From an uncultured Phocaeicola sp. (GTDB taxonomy: Bacteria > Bacteroidota > Bacteroidia > Bacteroidales > Bacteroidaceae): a stretch of DNA of 13,690 nucleotides. The stretch is from assembly GCA_948566455.1 (NCBI GenBank), contig CAOYQO010000043.1, positions 1 to 13,690 of the forward strand. The letters are read 5' to 3'. The notes beneath the pieces were generated by a model. That model was not told the DNA's origin. It was given only the letters and a program-made list of their open reading frames with translations, and made no database searches. A program made the position numbers and the translations under genes. Position 1 is the first letter of the stretch, and each line of letters starts with the position of its first letter. Positions 1-6,104 of this stretch are shown piece after piece.

Positions 1-61
1 TATAACTAAAAGTAATAACCAATTAGTGTAGTGTAACTTTAGTGATTACTGCCTTAAATAA

Positions 62-850
62 TTATATTGCTGATACGGAAACTGCAAAGCATTTACAATG
101 ACCGTGATACGGTGGTAATTTGTCCCATTCCACATGAAATCCGACTTCATCGTCACAAATGTTACAAGGATAGGAGCTGCCACGCATGACAAAGAACCCT
201 ACGGCTCCACTGGCTTTAGCCTGTAATTCCCAATGCTTCATCCAACCCTCTGCCACAGCATACTCCGTCAAATCTGACAGTGCAGTCCAAGAGCTTACAG
301 TACGTCCTACTCCAAAAGACTCCTGAACACCGAGTCTTGAAATAACCGGATAACCCTTTGAAATAGCTCTCTGTACATGCTCATTAAGCAACGGCGTTTT
401 TACCGACTGCCTGATAGATGAAAGTAGTTTGTCTTTGGAAAGGTTCAGTAGTAGTCCGGCGGCAATGGCCGTTTCAACCTCCTTTGAAAACCGGTCAACA
501 TATTCTCTTGCGCGTTGCGTGAAGGTTTTGCTGTATGATTCTCGCGTTATATATGTTATGATTGCATCCTTATTATCCTCATGTGTCGCTACTGCCAAAG
601 TATAAGTATAGTCTTCAATTATTTCAAGAAGGGATAAAATAATGGCATCCACCTCCTCCTGCAACTGTCTGTTTGCTGAAAAACGGAATAGTTCAGGGCT
701 GATTTTGTACCGGTATGAAATATCTATAATTTGCTTTGCCGCCTCGATCATTACAATTTGAAGATTGGTACGCATGGATAGCTCCGCATCCAGACGTTGA
801 CGGAGGTATTCTTTGGCCTCTTCAATTTCCTTATCAGTCGGTACCCTCAT
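62..850 (-). CDS. Phage minor head protein, Mu F-like (head morphogenesis)
   Basis: 262 residues, complete. The N-terminal two thirds is mostly helical. The C-terminus carries the family hallmark: Cys229-x2-Cys232, then a short charged stretch and LPPYHGHCKC (245-254), a Cys/His set like the C..C...PP.H..C.C of phage Mu gpF / SPP1 gp7 minor head proteins. Such proteins sit at the portal/capsid and are needed for head assembly or DNA exit. The start is supported by a GGAGGA sequence 8 nt upstream, which is unusual for Bacteroidales. It overlaps the preceding gene by 17 nt and is the last gene of this operon in the window. The oddity is its place: it follows replication genes, with no portal or large terminase beside it. 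The family call rests on the C-terminal motif only; the rest is not diagnostic. Confidence 0.72.
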   Translation of the reverse strand: MRVPTDKEIEEAKEYLRQRLDAELSMRTNLQIVMIEAAKQIIDISYRYKISPELFRFSANRQLQEEVDAIILSLLEIIEDYTYTLAVATHEDNKDAIITYITRESYSKTFTQRAREYVDRFSKEVETAIAAGLLLNLSKDKLLSSIRQSVKTPLLNEHVQRAISKGYPVISRLGVQESFGVGRTVSSWTALSDLTEYAVAEGWMKHWELQAKASGAVGFFVMRGSSYPCNICDDEVGFHVEWDKLPPYHGHCKCFAVSVSAI

Positions 851-1241
851 TTTTATGTTCCTCCTTAATACTTTCCTTTATGCTATTCATGTTTCTTTCT
901 TCTTCCAGTATTTTGGCATCATCTTCCAGTGATACTGGTTTCTGCAAGCCTCGTAGCCGTTCGGTAAGATCAGAGTAGCTTTTAAAAAACTCTTCCATAA
1001 ACTTAACATCGGGGGTTGCGTTACTAATAAGGAAACAGACTTTGATCCATGTTTCCAAATATTCGCGAAGTTCCTTATTGTTGGCTAACTCCCGAATCCG
1101 GGAGAACATTCCGTTGTCATCCCGAAAACGCATACTCCAAAAACCTGACACTGCCTTAATGCTGATCCAGTCATGTTCACTACCATTATCCCTCGTAACA
1201 ATAAAGTTACCTACCTGAATACCATTTGTTTTTTTGCTCAT
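834..1241 (-). CDS. Hypothetical phage-operon protein, 135 aa
   Basis: Not recognised. The first half is mixed strand/helix with aromatic residues (DWISIKAVSGFWSMRF); the middle is helical (RELANNKELREYLETW); the last 30 residues are very charged and probably a coiled or disordered tail. There is no signal peptide or membrane segment. Its ATG overlaps the stop of the upstream gene (ATGA), and its own end overlaps the Mu F-like gene by 17 nt, so it is probably translationally coupled to both. Position just before the head gene suggests a phage-related role, but nothing in the sequence shows what. Confidence 0.7.
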   Translation of the reverse strand: MSKKTNGIQVGNFIVTRDNGSEHDWISIKAVSGFWSMRFRDDNGMFSRIRELANNKELREYLETWIKVCFLISNATPDVKFMEEFFKSYSDLTERLRGLQKPVSLEDDAKILEEERNMNSIKESIKEEHKNEGTD

Positions 1242-1624
1242 AATCCTATTTTTAATTTACGTTCAAATCTATCTCCAAGATTAAAAAAGTATTCCTTACC
1301 GTAAGAGTTTATACGTTCTTCATCCGATGATACTTTATTCATTTCATAAATCAAGCAACTATACCTATCATCATCAGGAAGAAGCCCTTTGCACTCTTCT
1401 CTGATATAAATATGATGCTTCCCATTTACCCAATAAAATTCAGAGAGAAATCCACCAAGAAGCATTTCAATCATTTTTTGGTGCCTGACAGACAATTCTC
1501 CTTGCACTGCTATATCCATTACAATGCTCTTACCTTCTATTGTCTTCAATTCACATGAATAGTTCAAGGCCCGAAGAATAGACATCAGCTCAACACTTAA
1601 CTCTATGTGATTCATATTTTTCAT
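1238..1624 (-). CDS. Hypothetical phage-operon protein, 128 aa
   Basis: Not recognised. A soluble protein with a likely alpha/beta fold: an N-terminal helix (HIELSVELMSILRAL), a strand-rich centre (KSIVMDIAVQG) and a YWVNGKHHIYI stretch. The ATG overlaps the stop of the preceding small gene as ATGA, typical of coupled phage genes; a second Met three codons in (at 1615) is an alternative start. The stop overlaps the next ATG by 4 nt. No catalytic motif is visible. Confidence 0.7.
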   Translation of the reverse strand: MKNMNHIELSVELMSILRALNYSCELKTIEGKSIVMDIAVQGELSVRHQKMIEMLLGGFLSEFYWVNGKHHIYIREECKGLLPDDDRYSCLIYEMNKVSSDEERINSYGKEYFFNLGDRFERKLKIGL

Positions 1625-1842
1625 ACTTTTACTATTTCAAATTCATCTGCATGTTCCTTGCCAATCCAATCCCGTTTCTGATTTTCAGTTGCGCTTTCGT
1701 AGATTCTTCCTCGCTTAGACAAATGCCTTTTCCTAAAAATACCTTCTTCTCCAAGTTTGTCATAATCTCTTCTTGAAGGGGATAATCCCTTTGCCCTGCA
1801 AAAGAACAATCCCGTTTCCTTGTGTCTAAATTTTACTGCCAT
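1621..1842 (-). CDS. Small basic hypothetical protein, 73 aa
   Basis: Not recognised. The open frame extends to an ATG at 1857, but the start at 1842 is preferred: it lies 2 nt past the stop of the upstream gene and has a GGAGGA sequence 6 nt before it, formed by the last codons of that gene. The product is rich in Lys/Arg (KFRHKETGLFF, RKRHLSKRGRIYESA) and ends in an acidic tail. A basic protein this small in a replication operon could bind nucleic acid, but that is only inference. Confidence 0.62.
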   Translation of the reverse strand: MAVKFRHKETGLFFCRAKGLSPSRRDYDKLGEEGIFRKRHLSKRGRIYESATENQKRDWIGKEHADEFEIVKV

Positions 1843-1844
1843 GC

Positions 1845-2027
1845 TTATTCCTCCCATGGATTTTCGTCTTCTTCCTCAACGTAAATCCGTTTTAATTTGT
1901 CTGATACTTCTTCAAGCTCACGCTTCATTTGATTTACATGAAATCCAGCTGGCATAGGGATTTCCAATGCTCCCCGTAGGTTATCTATTTTTTCAATAAC
2001 CTCTGCAAATTCATCCGGTGCGATCAT
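1845..2027 (-). CDS. Small acidic coiled-coil-like protein, 60 aa
   Basis: Not recognised. Two predicted helices (FAEVIEKIDNLRGAL and QMKRELEEVSDKLKRIYVEEE) with heptad-like hydrophobic spacing, separated by a Pro/Gly turn, suggest a helical hairpin or coiled coil. The start codon lies 1 nt after the helicase stop and its stop lies 2 nt before the next ATG, so it is locked into the operon. It might be a helicase partner given its position, but no evidence beyond location supports this. Confidence 0.6.
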   Translation of the reverse strand: MIAPDEFAEVIEKIDNLRGALEIPMPAGFHVNQMKRELEEVSDKLKRIYVEEEDENPWEE

Positions 2028-2028
2028 A

Positions 2029-3666
2029 CTATTTGGTTCTTATTTTTAATTGTTTGATAATCTTCTCCACAGCGTCCAAGTCAAAAACAGTTGTTCTCTT
2101 CTCCATGTGGTACGTCCCCTCCAGTTTCTTCTCCCGGAACAAACGCTGGACTTGATAAATGCTCAATGACAAGCAGGCCGCAAGCCCTTCATGGGTATAA
2201 GCGTATCGTTTGCCATCTTGATAAACCGGTTTAGCGATCCTTTGCTTATAGTTACCCCGTAGGTCTTCCCGTTTCTCATAATAGAGTTTTTCCGTCAAGG
2301 CTGTTCCATACAAACCATACACCTGACCATTCGGGGTTCTTTTTTTACGATAACCGGCTTCCGAAAGAATACGTCCGAATACTGTCACATTCTCTTCTTT
2401 GGCATTATTGTCCCTACACCATTTGCAATATTTCCGGTACAGAATGGCCGAAGACATCCATTTGGGTTCAATATCGGCAATTTCCTCATAGCGGCACAGA
2501 TAGTTCATTTGATACATGAACTTCATTACGGTACTACTTTCCGACTGATATTCATCCATGACATTTTCAAGCTCCTTACTGTCTGTCAACTTATAACCAT
2601 TGGCGATAAAACGGTCACGGCCTTCCAATATCCAATTGAATATAGCCGGGTATTCGGCTTCCAAATCCCGTGACAGTTCTTTTTTCTGCCGGGCTTTGGG
2701 TATCTCCACTTCAAAGGGAATAATGCAAATACGCCGCCTCATTCCATAGCTCCAGTCTTTCAAATACGGCATTTGGTTGGCATTTGCCATAAGCAGGGGA
2801 ATATTGTAAGCAGTGAAGTTATCGCCATAGATAGGCCGGGCTTCGGTAGGTTCACCACTGATAAGGCTCTTCAACGTGTCACTATCCTTACCAAACTCTA
2901 ACGCTTGTATTTCAGAACAGTAGTTCAACCGCTTGCCATTAATGAAAGCGATATTTTTTTTTCTCTCATTTCCAGTAATCAATGCACCTATGCCGAAATT
3001 GCTGACATTCTCCCGGCCAAGTATGCCCATGATCGTTTCAAAGACTACACTTTTGCCATTGGAGCCGGAGCCACGAAGAACAAGCATAGTTTCCATTTTC
3101 GCCACACGCCGGTCAACAAAAATACTTCCAAGAAACTCCTGCAAAACTTTTTGCATGTTTTTGTCCGGCAAAACTTCATCCAGGAACATTCTCCAAAGAA
3201 AGACATGCTCTTCCGGCTTGTAGTCATAGGGAACGCATGTAGTCTGTACCCAACGGCGGTTGAAAGAATGTGCACGGCGAGCATTCATATCAAACACACA
3301 GTTATTGAACACCACAATGGCATTATCAGGCTTCAAGGCTTTTCCTGCCACCACACGCTTACAGACTTTCAGTACACCCTCCACACGGGAATAATCACCA
3401 TTGGGCATTTTGCATTTACGCATCAAGTCATATATCAGGTTGCCAAAATCATCCCATGCCATCTCTTCATATATCCGGCCACTGAAATAGTAAGGAGTAC
3501 CATTGAACTTACAAATCGAAGATCGTATAATGGCTGCACGCATCAAGTCCTGCACAGCGTCAACACGCGCTGCACTTTTGGACTCTTGTAAGGCGGCATC
3601 CAGTTTCTCGCCTTTCATAAGCCCGAAGACCTCATTTAACAACTTCCTATACTTTCCCGACTCCAT
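2029..3666 (-). CDS. Phage/plasmid P4/D5-family SF3 helicase (primase-helicase C-terminal type)
   Basis: 545 residues, complete. Walker A is GSGSNGKS (199-206); the Walker B-like stretch is KRLNYCSEIQ (245-254); the sensor stretch is IPLLMANANQMP (289-300); the arginine motif MRRRICIIPF follows (309-318). This order is typical of the phage/plasmid primase, P4 family, C-terminal domain, a hexameric SF3 helicase that unwinds a replication origin. The 190 residues before the ATPase hold a D5-N-like region but no visible TOPRIM or archaeo-eukaryotic primase motif, so primer synthesis may need another protein. The last 60 residues (about 485-545) look like an added helix-turn-helix of the MerR/excisionase type (YTHEGLAACLSLSIYQVQRLF), which could bind the iteron region upstream. 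It starts 1 nt after the preceding gene's stop. Confidence 0.9.
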   Translation of the reverse strand: MESGKYRKLLNEVFGLMKGEKLDAALQESKSAARVDAVQDLMRAAIIRSSICKFNGTPYYFSGRIYEEMAWDDFGNLIYDLMRKCKMPNGDYSRVEGVLKVCKRVVAGKALKPDNAIVVFNNCVFDMNARRAHSFNRRWVQTTCVPYDYKPEEHVFLWRMFLDEVLPDKNMQKVLQEFLGSIFVDRRVAKMETMLVLRGSGSNGKSVVFETIMGILGRENVSNFGIGALITGNERKKNIAFINGKRLNYCSEIQALEFGKDSDTLKSLISGEPTEARPIYGDNFTAYNIPLLMANANQMPYLKDWSYGMRRRICIIPFEVEIPKARQKKELSRDLEAEYPAIFNWILEGRDRFIANGYKLTDSKELENVMDEYQSESSTVMKFMYQMNYLCRYEEIADIEPKWMSSAILYRKYCKWCRDNNAKEENVTVFGRILSEAGYRKKRTPNGQVYGLYGTALTEKLYYEKREDLRGNYKQRIAKPVYQDGKRYAYTHEGLAACLSLSIYQVQRLFREKKLEGTYHMEKRTTVFDLDAVEKIIKQLKIRTK

Positions 3667-3667
3667 T

Positions 3668-4024
3668 TCAGTCTTTAAATTTACCAGTCCTTACCTGATT
3701 GATACAGTCAGCAACCCATCCAACAAGATACGAGAATGTTTCCTGATTAGCTAATTCCACTTTTGCACCTATATAATCAAATATGTTCATCGCTATATGT
3801 GAACTTTCATGAGCGATATTTGCTATAGTAATGGCATTCTTACTTTCAAATCGGACAAGAATACCACCCAAATTTCGCAGTTTATCACGAACACAGTCCA
3901 CAATGGCATCAGCAGTATCATCCCATTCACTTACACCTTCAAATCTATCTGAAAATGTATCTGTACTGACTGCAACCCACAACTTGCGTGGATATATCAC
4001 CGGATCAAACTCATGTATTTTCAT
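3668..4024 (-). CDS. HExxH metallopeptidase-like small protein
   Basis: 118 residues. The centre holds NIAHESSHIAMNIF, with a His-Glu-x-x-His zinc motif at 72-76, followed by Glu95 in NQETFSYLVGW, a plausible third ligand about 20 residues on, as in gluzincin-like proteins. The N-terminal half carries PRKLWVAVS and a long amphipathic stretch. Small proteins of this kind occur in phages and mobile elements; their substrates are unknown to me. It is the first gene of the minus-strand operon, 1 nt before the helicase start. The start follows an AT-rich leader without a Shine-Dalgarno sequence. A non-catalytic metal-binding role is possible. Confidence 0.6.
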   Translation of the reverse strand: MKIHEFDPVIYPRKLWVAVSTDTFSDRFEGVSEWDDTADAIVDCVRDKLRNLGGILVRFESKNAITIANIAHESSHIAMNIFDYIGAKVELANQETFSYLVGWVADCINQVRTGKFKD

Positions 4025-4096
4025 AAAATATCATTATATATTCAAAAACAAGTGTTTTTGATAGTTTTATGCCTATTTTCAGGCCGTTTTACGCCA

Positions 4097-4104
4097 CAAA
4101 TATA
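4097..4104 (-). promoter_or_regulatory. Possible Bacteroides -7 element for the helicase operon
   Basis: Read on the minus strand this is TATATTTG, which fits the Bacteroides -7 consensus TAnnTTTG and lies about 70 nt before the first gene of the operon. No clear TTTG -33 element sits at the expected distance, so the call is weak. Confidence 0.3.
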
Positions 4105-4330
4105 GTCTATTTTCTACATAATTATCATATAAATACTATTATTTTCTACTTAAAATATAGAATAAACACGCGCTTTTGAAGGCTTTTTTATCATATTTTG
4201 TATTCATAGCACCATTCAATATAAGTAATCATAAAATATTGGCAAACAAAGGATAACGACTCTATTTCAATAGGAAATACAGATGGAGCATTCTCTCTGA
4301 TATGTATGGTTTATGTAGGGTTTTAAAGGC

Positions 4331-4564
4331 AACTATACATATATAACATATTGAAATACAAATCAATGGAAAAATAGTGCATAGTATGTATAGTTTTTTA
4401 TGCAAACCATATTATATATATTTTTTTCCCATACGCAATTTACATATAAACTATACATACTATACATTAAATTTCCATTGACCTAATAATGAATGATTTA
4501 CACATGTATAGTTATGAAGTAAACTATACATATACTATACATTTTCAGAAGTAAAACTATACAT
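4331..4564. repeat. CTATACAT iteron-like array
   Basis: Eight exact copies of the core CTATACAT: forward at 4333, 4451, 4461, 4523, 4535 and 4557, and reversed (ATGTATAG) at 4386 and 4504. Most extend to AAACTATACAT. Pairs lie 10 or 12 bp apart (4451/4461, 4523/4535), close to one helical turn. A near-copy, ATGTATGGTTT, lies at 4302-4312. The reversed copy at 4504-4513 and the forward copy at 4522-4531 form a perfect 10-bp inverted repeat with an 8-nt gap. The arrangement fits protein-binding iterons. Confidence 0.8.
4363..4481. repeat. 34-bp inverted repeat within the iteron region
   Basis: 4363-4396 and 4448-4481 are reverse complements at 30 of 34 positions, separated by 51 bp of very AT-rich DNA. 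The arms include one or two CTATACAT cores plus a shared TTTCCATTGA end, so the duplication is longer than the iteron itself. It could form a cruciform or present mirrored binding sites around the AT-rich centre. Confidence 0.75.
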
Positions 4565-4740
4565 CGGACATTCACTTTTGTAATTTATCATTGGAAAAGC
4601 CTTAAAAACATCCATTATTGGCTCCAAAAAAGAAAAAAAAATAAAAATCTTGACCGGGATTGAAACATGCTTGGTGTCTTGGGTAGCCGGGGGGGGGCCC
4701 TCCCTGCTTTCATTATCCAGTTGACCAGCAAAGAAGGAGA

Positions 4741-4753
4741 AAAGCCGCGCTTT
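4741..4753 (-). terminator. Possible terminator of the terminase-like gene
   Basis: A 5-bp stem (AAAGC/GCTTT) with a 3-nt loop lies about 30 nt past the minus-strand gene end. On the minus strand it runs into a pyrimidine-rich, T-rich stretch. The stem is short, so this is tentative. Confidence 0.3.
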
Positions 4754-4785
4754 GCCTTGATTCTCTTTATATTATACCTATAATA

Positions 4786-5376
4786 TTAAATATAATCCGG
4801 CTTTTCCGCTTCTTCTGCTTTCCGCTTTGCTCGATCAGCTATAAAAAGGCTGCATCTATAACACTGCAAAGGCAGATAATAATGTACTGTTTCCTCTTCT
4901 TCTGTATTTTCGTCCTTCTTCATTTGCTGAAGATCGGCAATTTTCATTAATACATCCGCACGATCTTTCCCCCTCAAATAAGGCAAGGTTTGTTCGAGAC
5001 CTGATAAAACCGCGTCTTTATCCCGGTATTGTACAACATTCCCGGCTTTTTCTTCCTCTTCTGCTTCTGTGTTTTTCTTTTTCTTCTTGCTTTTGGTGCT
5101 ATCATTGTCAGGAAGGAAGGCCGCGCGGTTATCTTCAAAAGACCGTATCAATTTATTAATGCCGGGTTTATCCTTTGCAAGCTGGGCGGCTCCGCGTTGC
5201 GCCGTTTCTATTTTGGTGGATCGTGGTCTAAATATAGTTGCGTACGCTTCGCCACGACTGGCACCGGATGCGACAAGCATACAAAAGAAAACATCATCCG
5301 GGGTTAATTGATAAATTTGCTGTAAATCTGTTACGCGCTTACTGTACACCATATAAAACGATATAAAAGAGTTCAT
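4786..5376 (-). CDS. Terminase small-subunit-like DNA-binding protein
   Basis: 196 residues from the ATG at 5376. The frame extends to a TTG at 5421, but a promoter -7 element covers that position, so the ATG is chosen; the ATG at 5352 is a second possibility. Residues 24-75 (LTPDDVFFCMLVASGASRGEA, then PRSTKIETAQRGAAQL, NKLI) resemble the helix-turn-helix of small terminase subunits, which recognise phage DNA for packaging. A Lys run followed by a Glu run (94-110) forms a charged linker; a predicted helical region follows (120-152) and the C-terminus has a CxxC pair (172-175). No large terminase lies beside it, which would be expected for a packaging gene. A different DNA-binding role, for example on the repeats just downstream, is possible. 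Confidence 0.5.
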   Translation of the reverse strand: MNSFISFYMVYSKRVTDLQQIYQLTPDDVFFCMLVASGASRGEAYATIFRPRSTKIETAQRGAAQLAKDKPGINKLIRSFEDNRAAFLPDNDSTKSKKKKKNTEAEEEEKAGNVVQYRDKDAVLSGLEQTLPYLRGKDRADVLMKIADLQQMKKDENTEEEETVHYYLPLQCYRCSLFIADRAKRKAEEAEKPDYI

Positions 5377-5408
5377 TATATTGGCGTCTCGCGCTCTGTA
5401 ACTTGCTA

Positions 5409-5440
5409 CAAAGTTAAACAAAGGCTACAAATAAAGCAAA
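5409..5440 (-). promoter_or_regulatory. Leftward Bacteroides-type promoter
   Basis: On the minus strand, TAACTTTG (5409-5416) matches the -7 consensus TAnnTTTG exactly and TTTG (5437-5440) gives the -33 element with a 20-nt spacer. Transcription would start near 5403, leaving a leader of roughly 27 nt before the ATG at 5376. Confidence 0.6.
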
Positions 5441-5602
5441 TAAGCATATTTAAAGCCTGTATATTACAAATATTTCATTACTTCTTAAATGCTTTACATT
5501 TATATTTATACAACTATATAATATATTGATTATTAGTTACTTATACAAATATTAATAAATGCAAAAACAGTTCGTTTTCTTAAAAATGAAAATACATTTT
5601 GT

Positions 5603-5632
5603 TTTGTATTACAAATATTATTCGTATCTTTG
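5603..5632 (+). promoter_or_regulatory. Rightward Bacteroides-type promoter
   Basis: TATCTTTG (5625-5632) matches TAnnTTTG and TTTG (5603-5606) fits the -33 element with an 18-nt spacer. The start site would fall near 5640, so the following stem-loop lies at the very 5' end of the transcript. It drives the plus-strand block. Confidence 0.65.
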
Positions 5633-5639
5633 TAATACA
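5605..5639. promoter_or_regulatory. Perfect 11-bp inverted repeat over the rightward promoter (operator)
   Basis: TGTATTACAAA (5605-5615) and TTTGTAATACA (5629-5639) are exact reverse complements with a 13-bp gap; the right arm covers half of the -7 element and the left arm begins within the -33 element. A dimeric repressor bound here would block the promoter. A TATTACAAATATT string at 5607-5619 recurs exactly at 5462-5474, and TACAAATATT again at 5544-5553, between the two divergent promoters. Confidence 0.6.
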
Positions 5640-5640
5640 G

Positions 5641-5695
5641 AAAAGGAGATAAAAGATCGGATCACCTACCACAAATTCCGCTTTTACTTCTTCTT
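5641..5695 (+). promoter_or_regulatory. 5' leader stem-loop A with conserved 18-nt loop sequence
   Basis: A 6-bp stem, TAAAAG (5650-5655) with CTTTTA (5681-5686), extends outward with a mismatch, G-U pairs and further A-U pairs to 5641/5695. The 25-nt loop begins with ATCGGATCACCTACCACA (5656-5673), the same 18 nt found in the loop of stem-loop B. It begins right at the predicted transcript start. Confidence 0.55.
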
Positions 5696-5725
5696 GGTTG
5701 AATGTTTAATTTAAAATATAAGATC

Positions 5726-5965
5726 ATGGAAGTATTACTAAACTTACAAAACAAAAATGTAACGTTAAACGCCGTACATGTAGCCCCGGAGGGCACAAAC
5801 TGTTGCAACCGTTTGAAGGTTCATTTTGATGTATTTCAAGAAACAGCGAAAAAGGCCGCTATTATAAGACTATCAACGGCAAATAGTTTTGAACTGATTC
5901 ACTATCAGGATAAACATATAGCGTTGTTAATTCCTTTTGATCGTATTCAAAAGATTTCATACTAA
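5726..5965 (+). CDS. Hypothetical small protein, 79 aa
   Basis: Not recognised. The frame opens at an ATG at 5702, but the ATG at 5726 is preferred because it has TTTAAA exactly 10 nt upstream, as three other genes of this block do at 9 or 10 nt. The product is a soluble, probably beta-rich protein (VLLNLQNKNVTLNAVHV, HIALLIPFDRIQKISY) with adjacent cysteines (NCCN). It is the first gene after the rightward promoter, so it is likely expressed early. A regulator of its own operator is conceivable, but no DNA-binding motif is visible. Confidence 0.6.
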   Translation: MEVLLNLQNKNVTLNAVHVAPEGTNCCNRLKVHFDVFQETAKKAAIIRLSTANSFELIHYQDKHIALLIPFDRIQKISY

Positions 5966-5972
5966 TAAAAAA

Positions 5973-6000
5973 CCGGGTCGAGTTTGGCGACTCTTCCCGG
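5973..6000 (+). promoter_or_regulatory. Intergenic GC hairpin
   Basis: CCGGG (5973-5977) pairs with CCCGG (5996-6000) and GAGT (5980-5983) with ACTC (5990-5993), with a 2x2 internal loop. No T-run follows, so it is not a classic terminator; it may be a processing or pausing element. Confidence 0.45.
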
Positions 6001-6003
6001 CCT

Positions 6004-6104
6004 CCCTTTAAACTTTGCGTTTATCGGATCACCTACCACAGTGACAACGCAAAGTTAAGGGAAAAACAAAGACAAACCAAGTTTCACCCTTTAAATTTTG
6101 CGTT
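6004..6104 (+). promoter_or_regulatory. Stem-loop B: leader with two mutually exclusive hairpins
   Basis: The arm at 6046-6061 (AACGCAAAGTTAAGGG) pairs with 6004-6021 over 16 bp with a 2-nt bulge, leaving a 24-nt loop that carries the 18-nt ATCGGATCACCTACCACA (6023-6040) shared with stem-loop A. The same arm can pair equally with 6087-6104 (one G-U pair, same bulge), which would bury the bases directly before the ATG at 6105. The two folds exclude each other, as in a translational switch. Confidence 0.55.

Larger units (their letters stand above)
4025..4785. other. Non-coding AT-rich region with repeats, candidate replication origin
   Basis: No convincing gene lies in these 761 bases. It contains a repeat cluster (about 4302-4564), an A-rich stretch (4626-4648) and a G9 run (4689-4697). 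It lies directly upstream of an SF3 helicase operon. Iterons, an AT-rich zone and an adjacent helicase together fit a phage or plasmid origin; binding of a repressor to many sites is the alternative. Confidence 0.5.
5377..5725. other. Divergent control region between the two gene blocks
   Basis: About 350 bases with no gene. It holds the two back-to-back promoters, the operator-like inverted repeat, the TACAAATATT repeats and the first of two related stem-loops. The middle (5440-5600) is plain AT-rich sequence apart from the repeats. Confidence 0.6.

Noticed and set aside
1..61. Terminator or tRNA/attachment site at the left edge.
   Set aside because: The 61 bases are AT-rich with no convincing stem or tRNA arm.
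2905..3591. Long plus-strand open frame (228 codons) opposite the helicase gene.
   Set aside because: It lies wholly antisense to a helicase with clear motifs and has His/Thr-rich, unnatural composition; a shadow frame.
4331..4564. CRISPR array interpretation of the repeats.
   Set aside because: Repeats are only 8-11 bp, occur in both orientations and have irregular short gaps; no cas gene is present.
5029..5311. Two plus-strand open frames opposite the terminase-small-like gene, with a Phe/Leu-rich start.
   Set aside because: The apparent signal-like stretch is the antisense of Lys/Glu codons in the charged linker of the real gene.
5660..5670. The loop motif GGATCACCT resembles the general 3' end of bacterial 16S rRNA (anti-Shine-Dalgarno tail), hinting at a ribosome decoy.
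   Set aside because: The match is about nine bases, and as I recall Bacteroidales 16S tails differ here (GGAACACCTCC). Too weak to claim without alignment.
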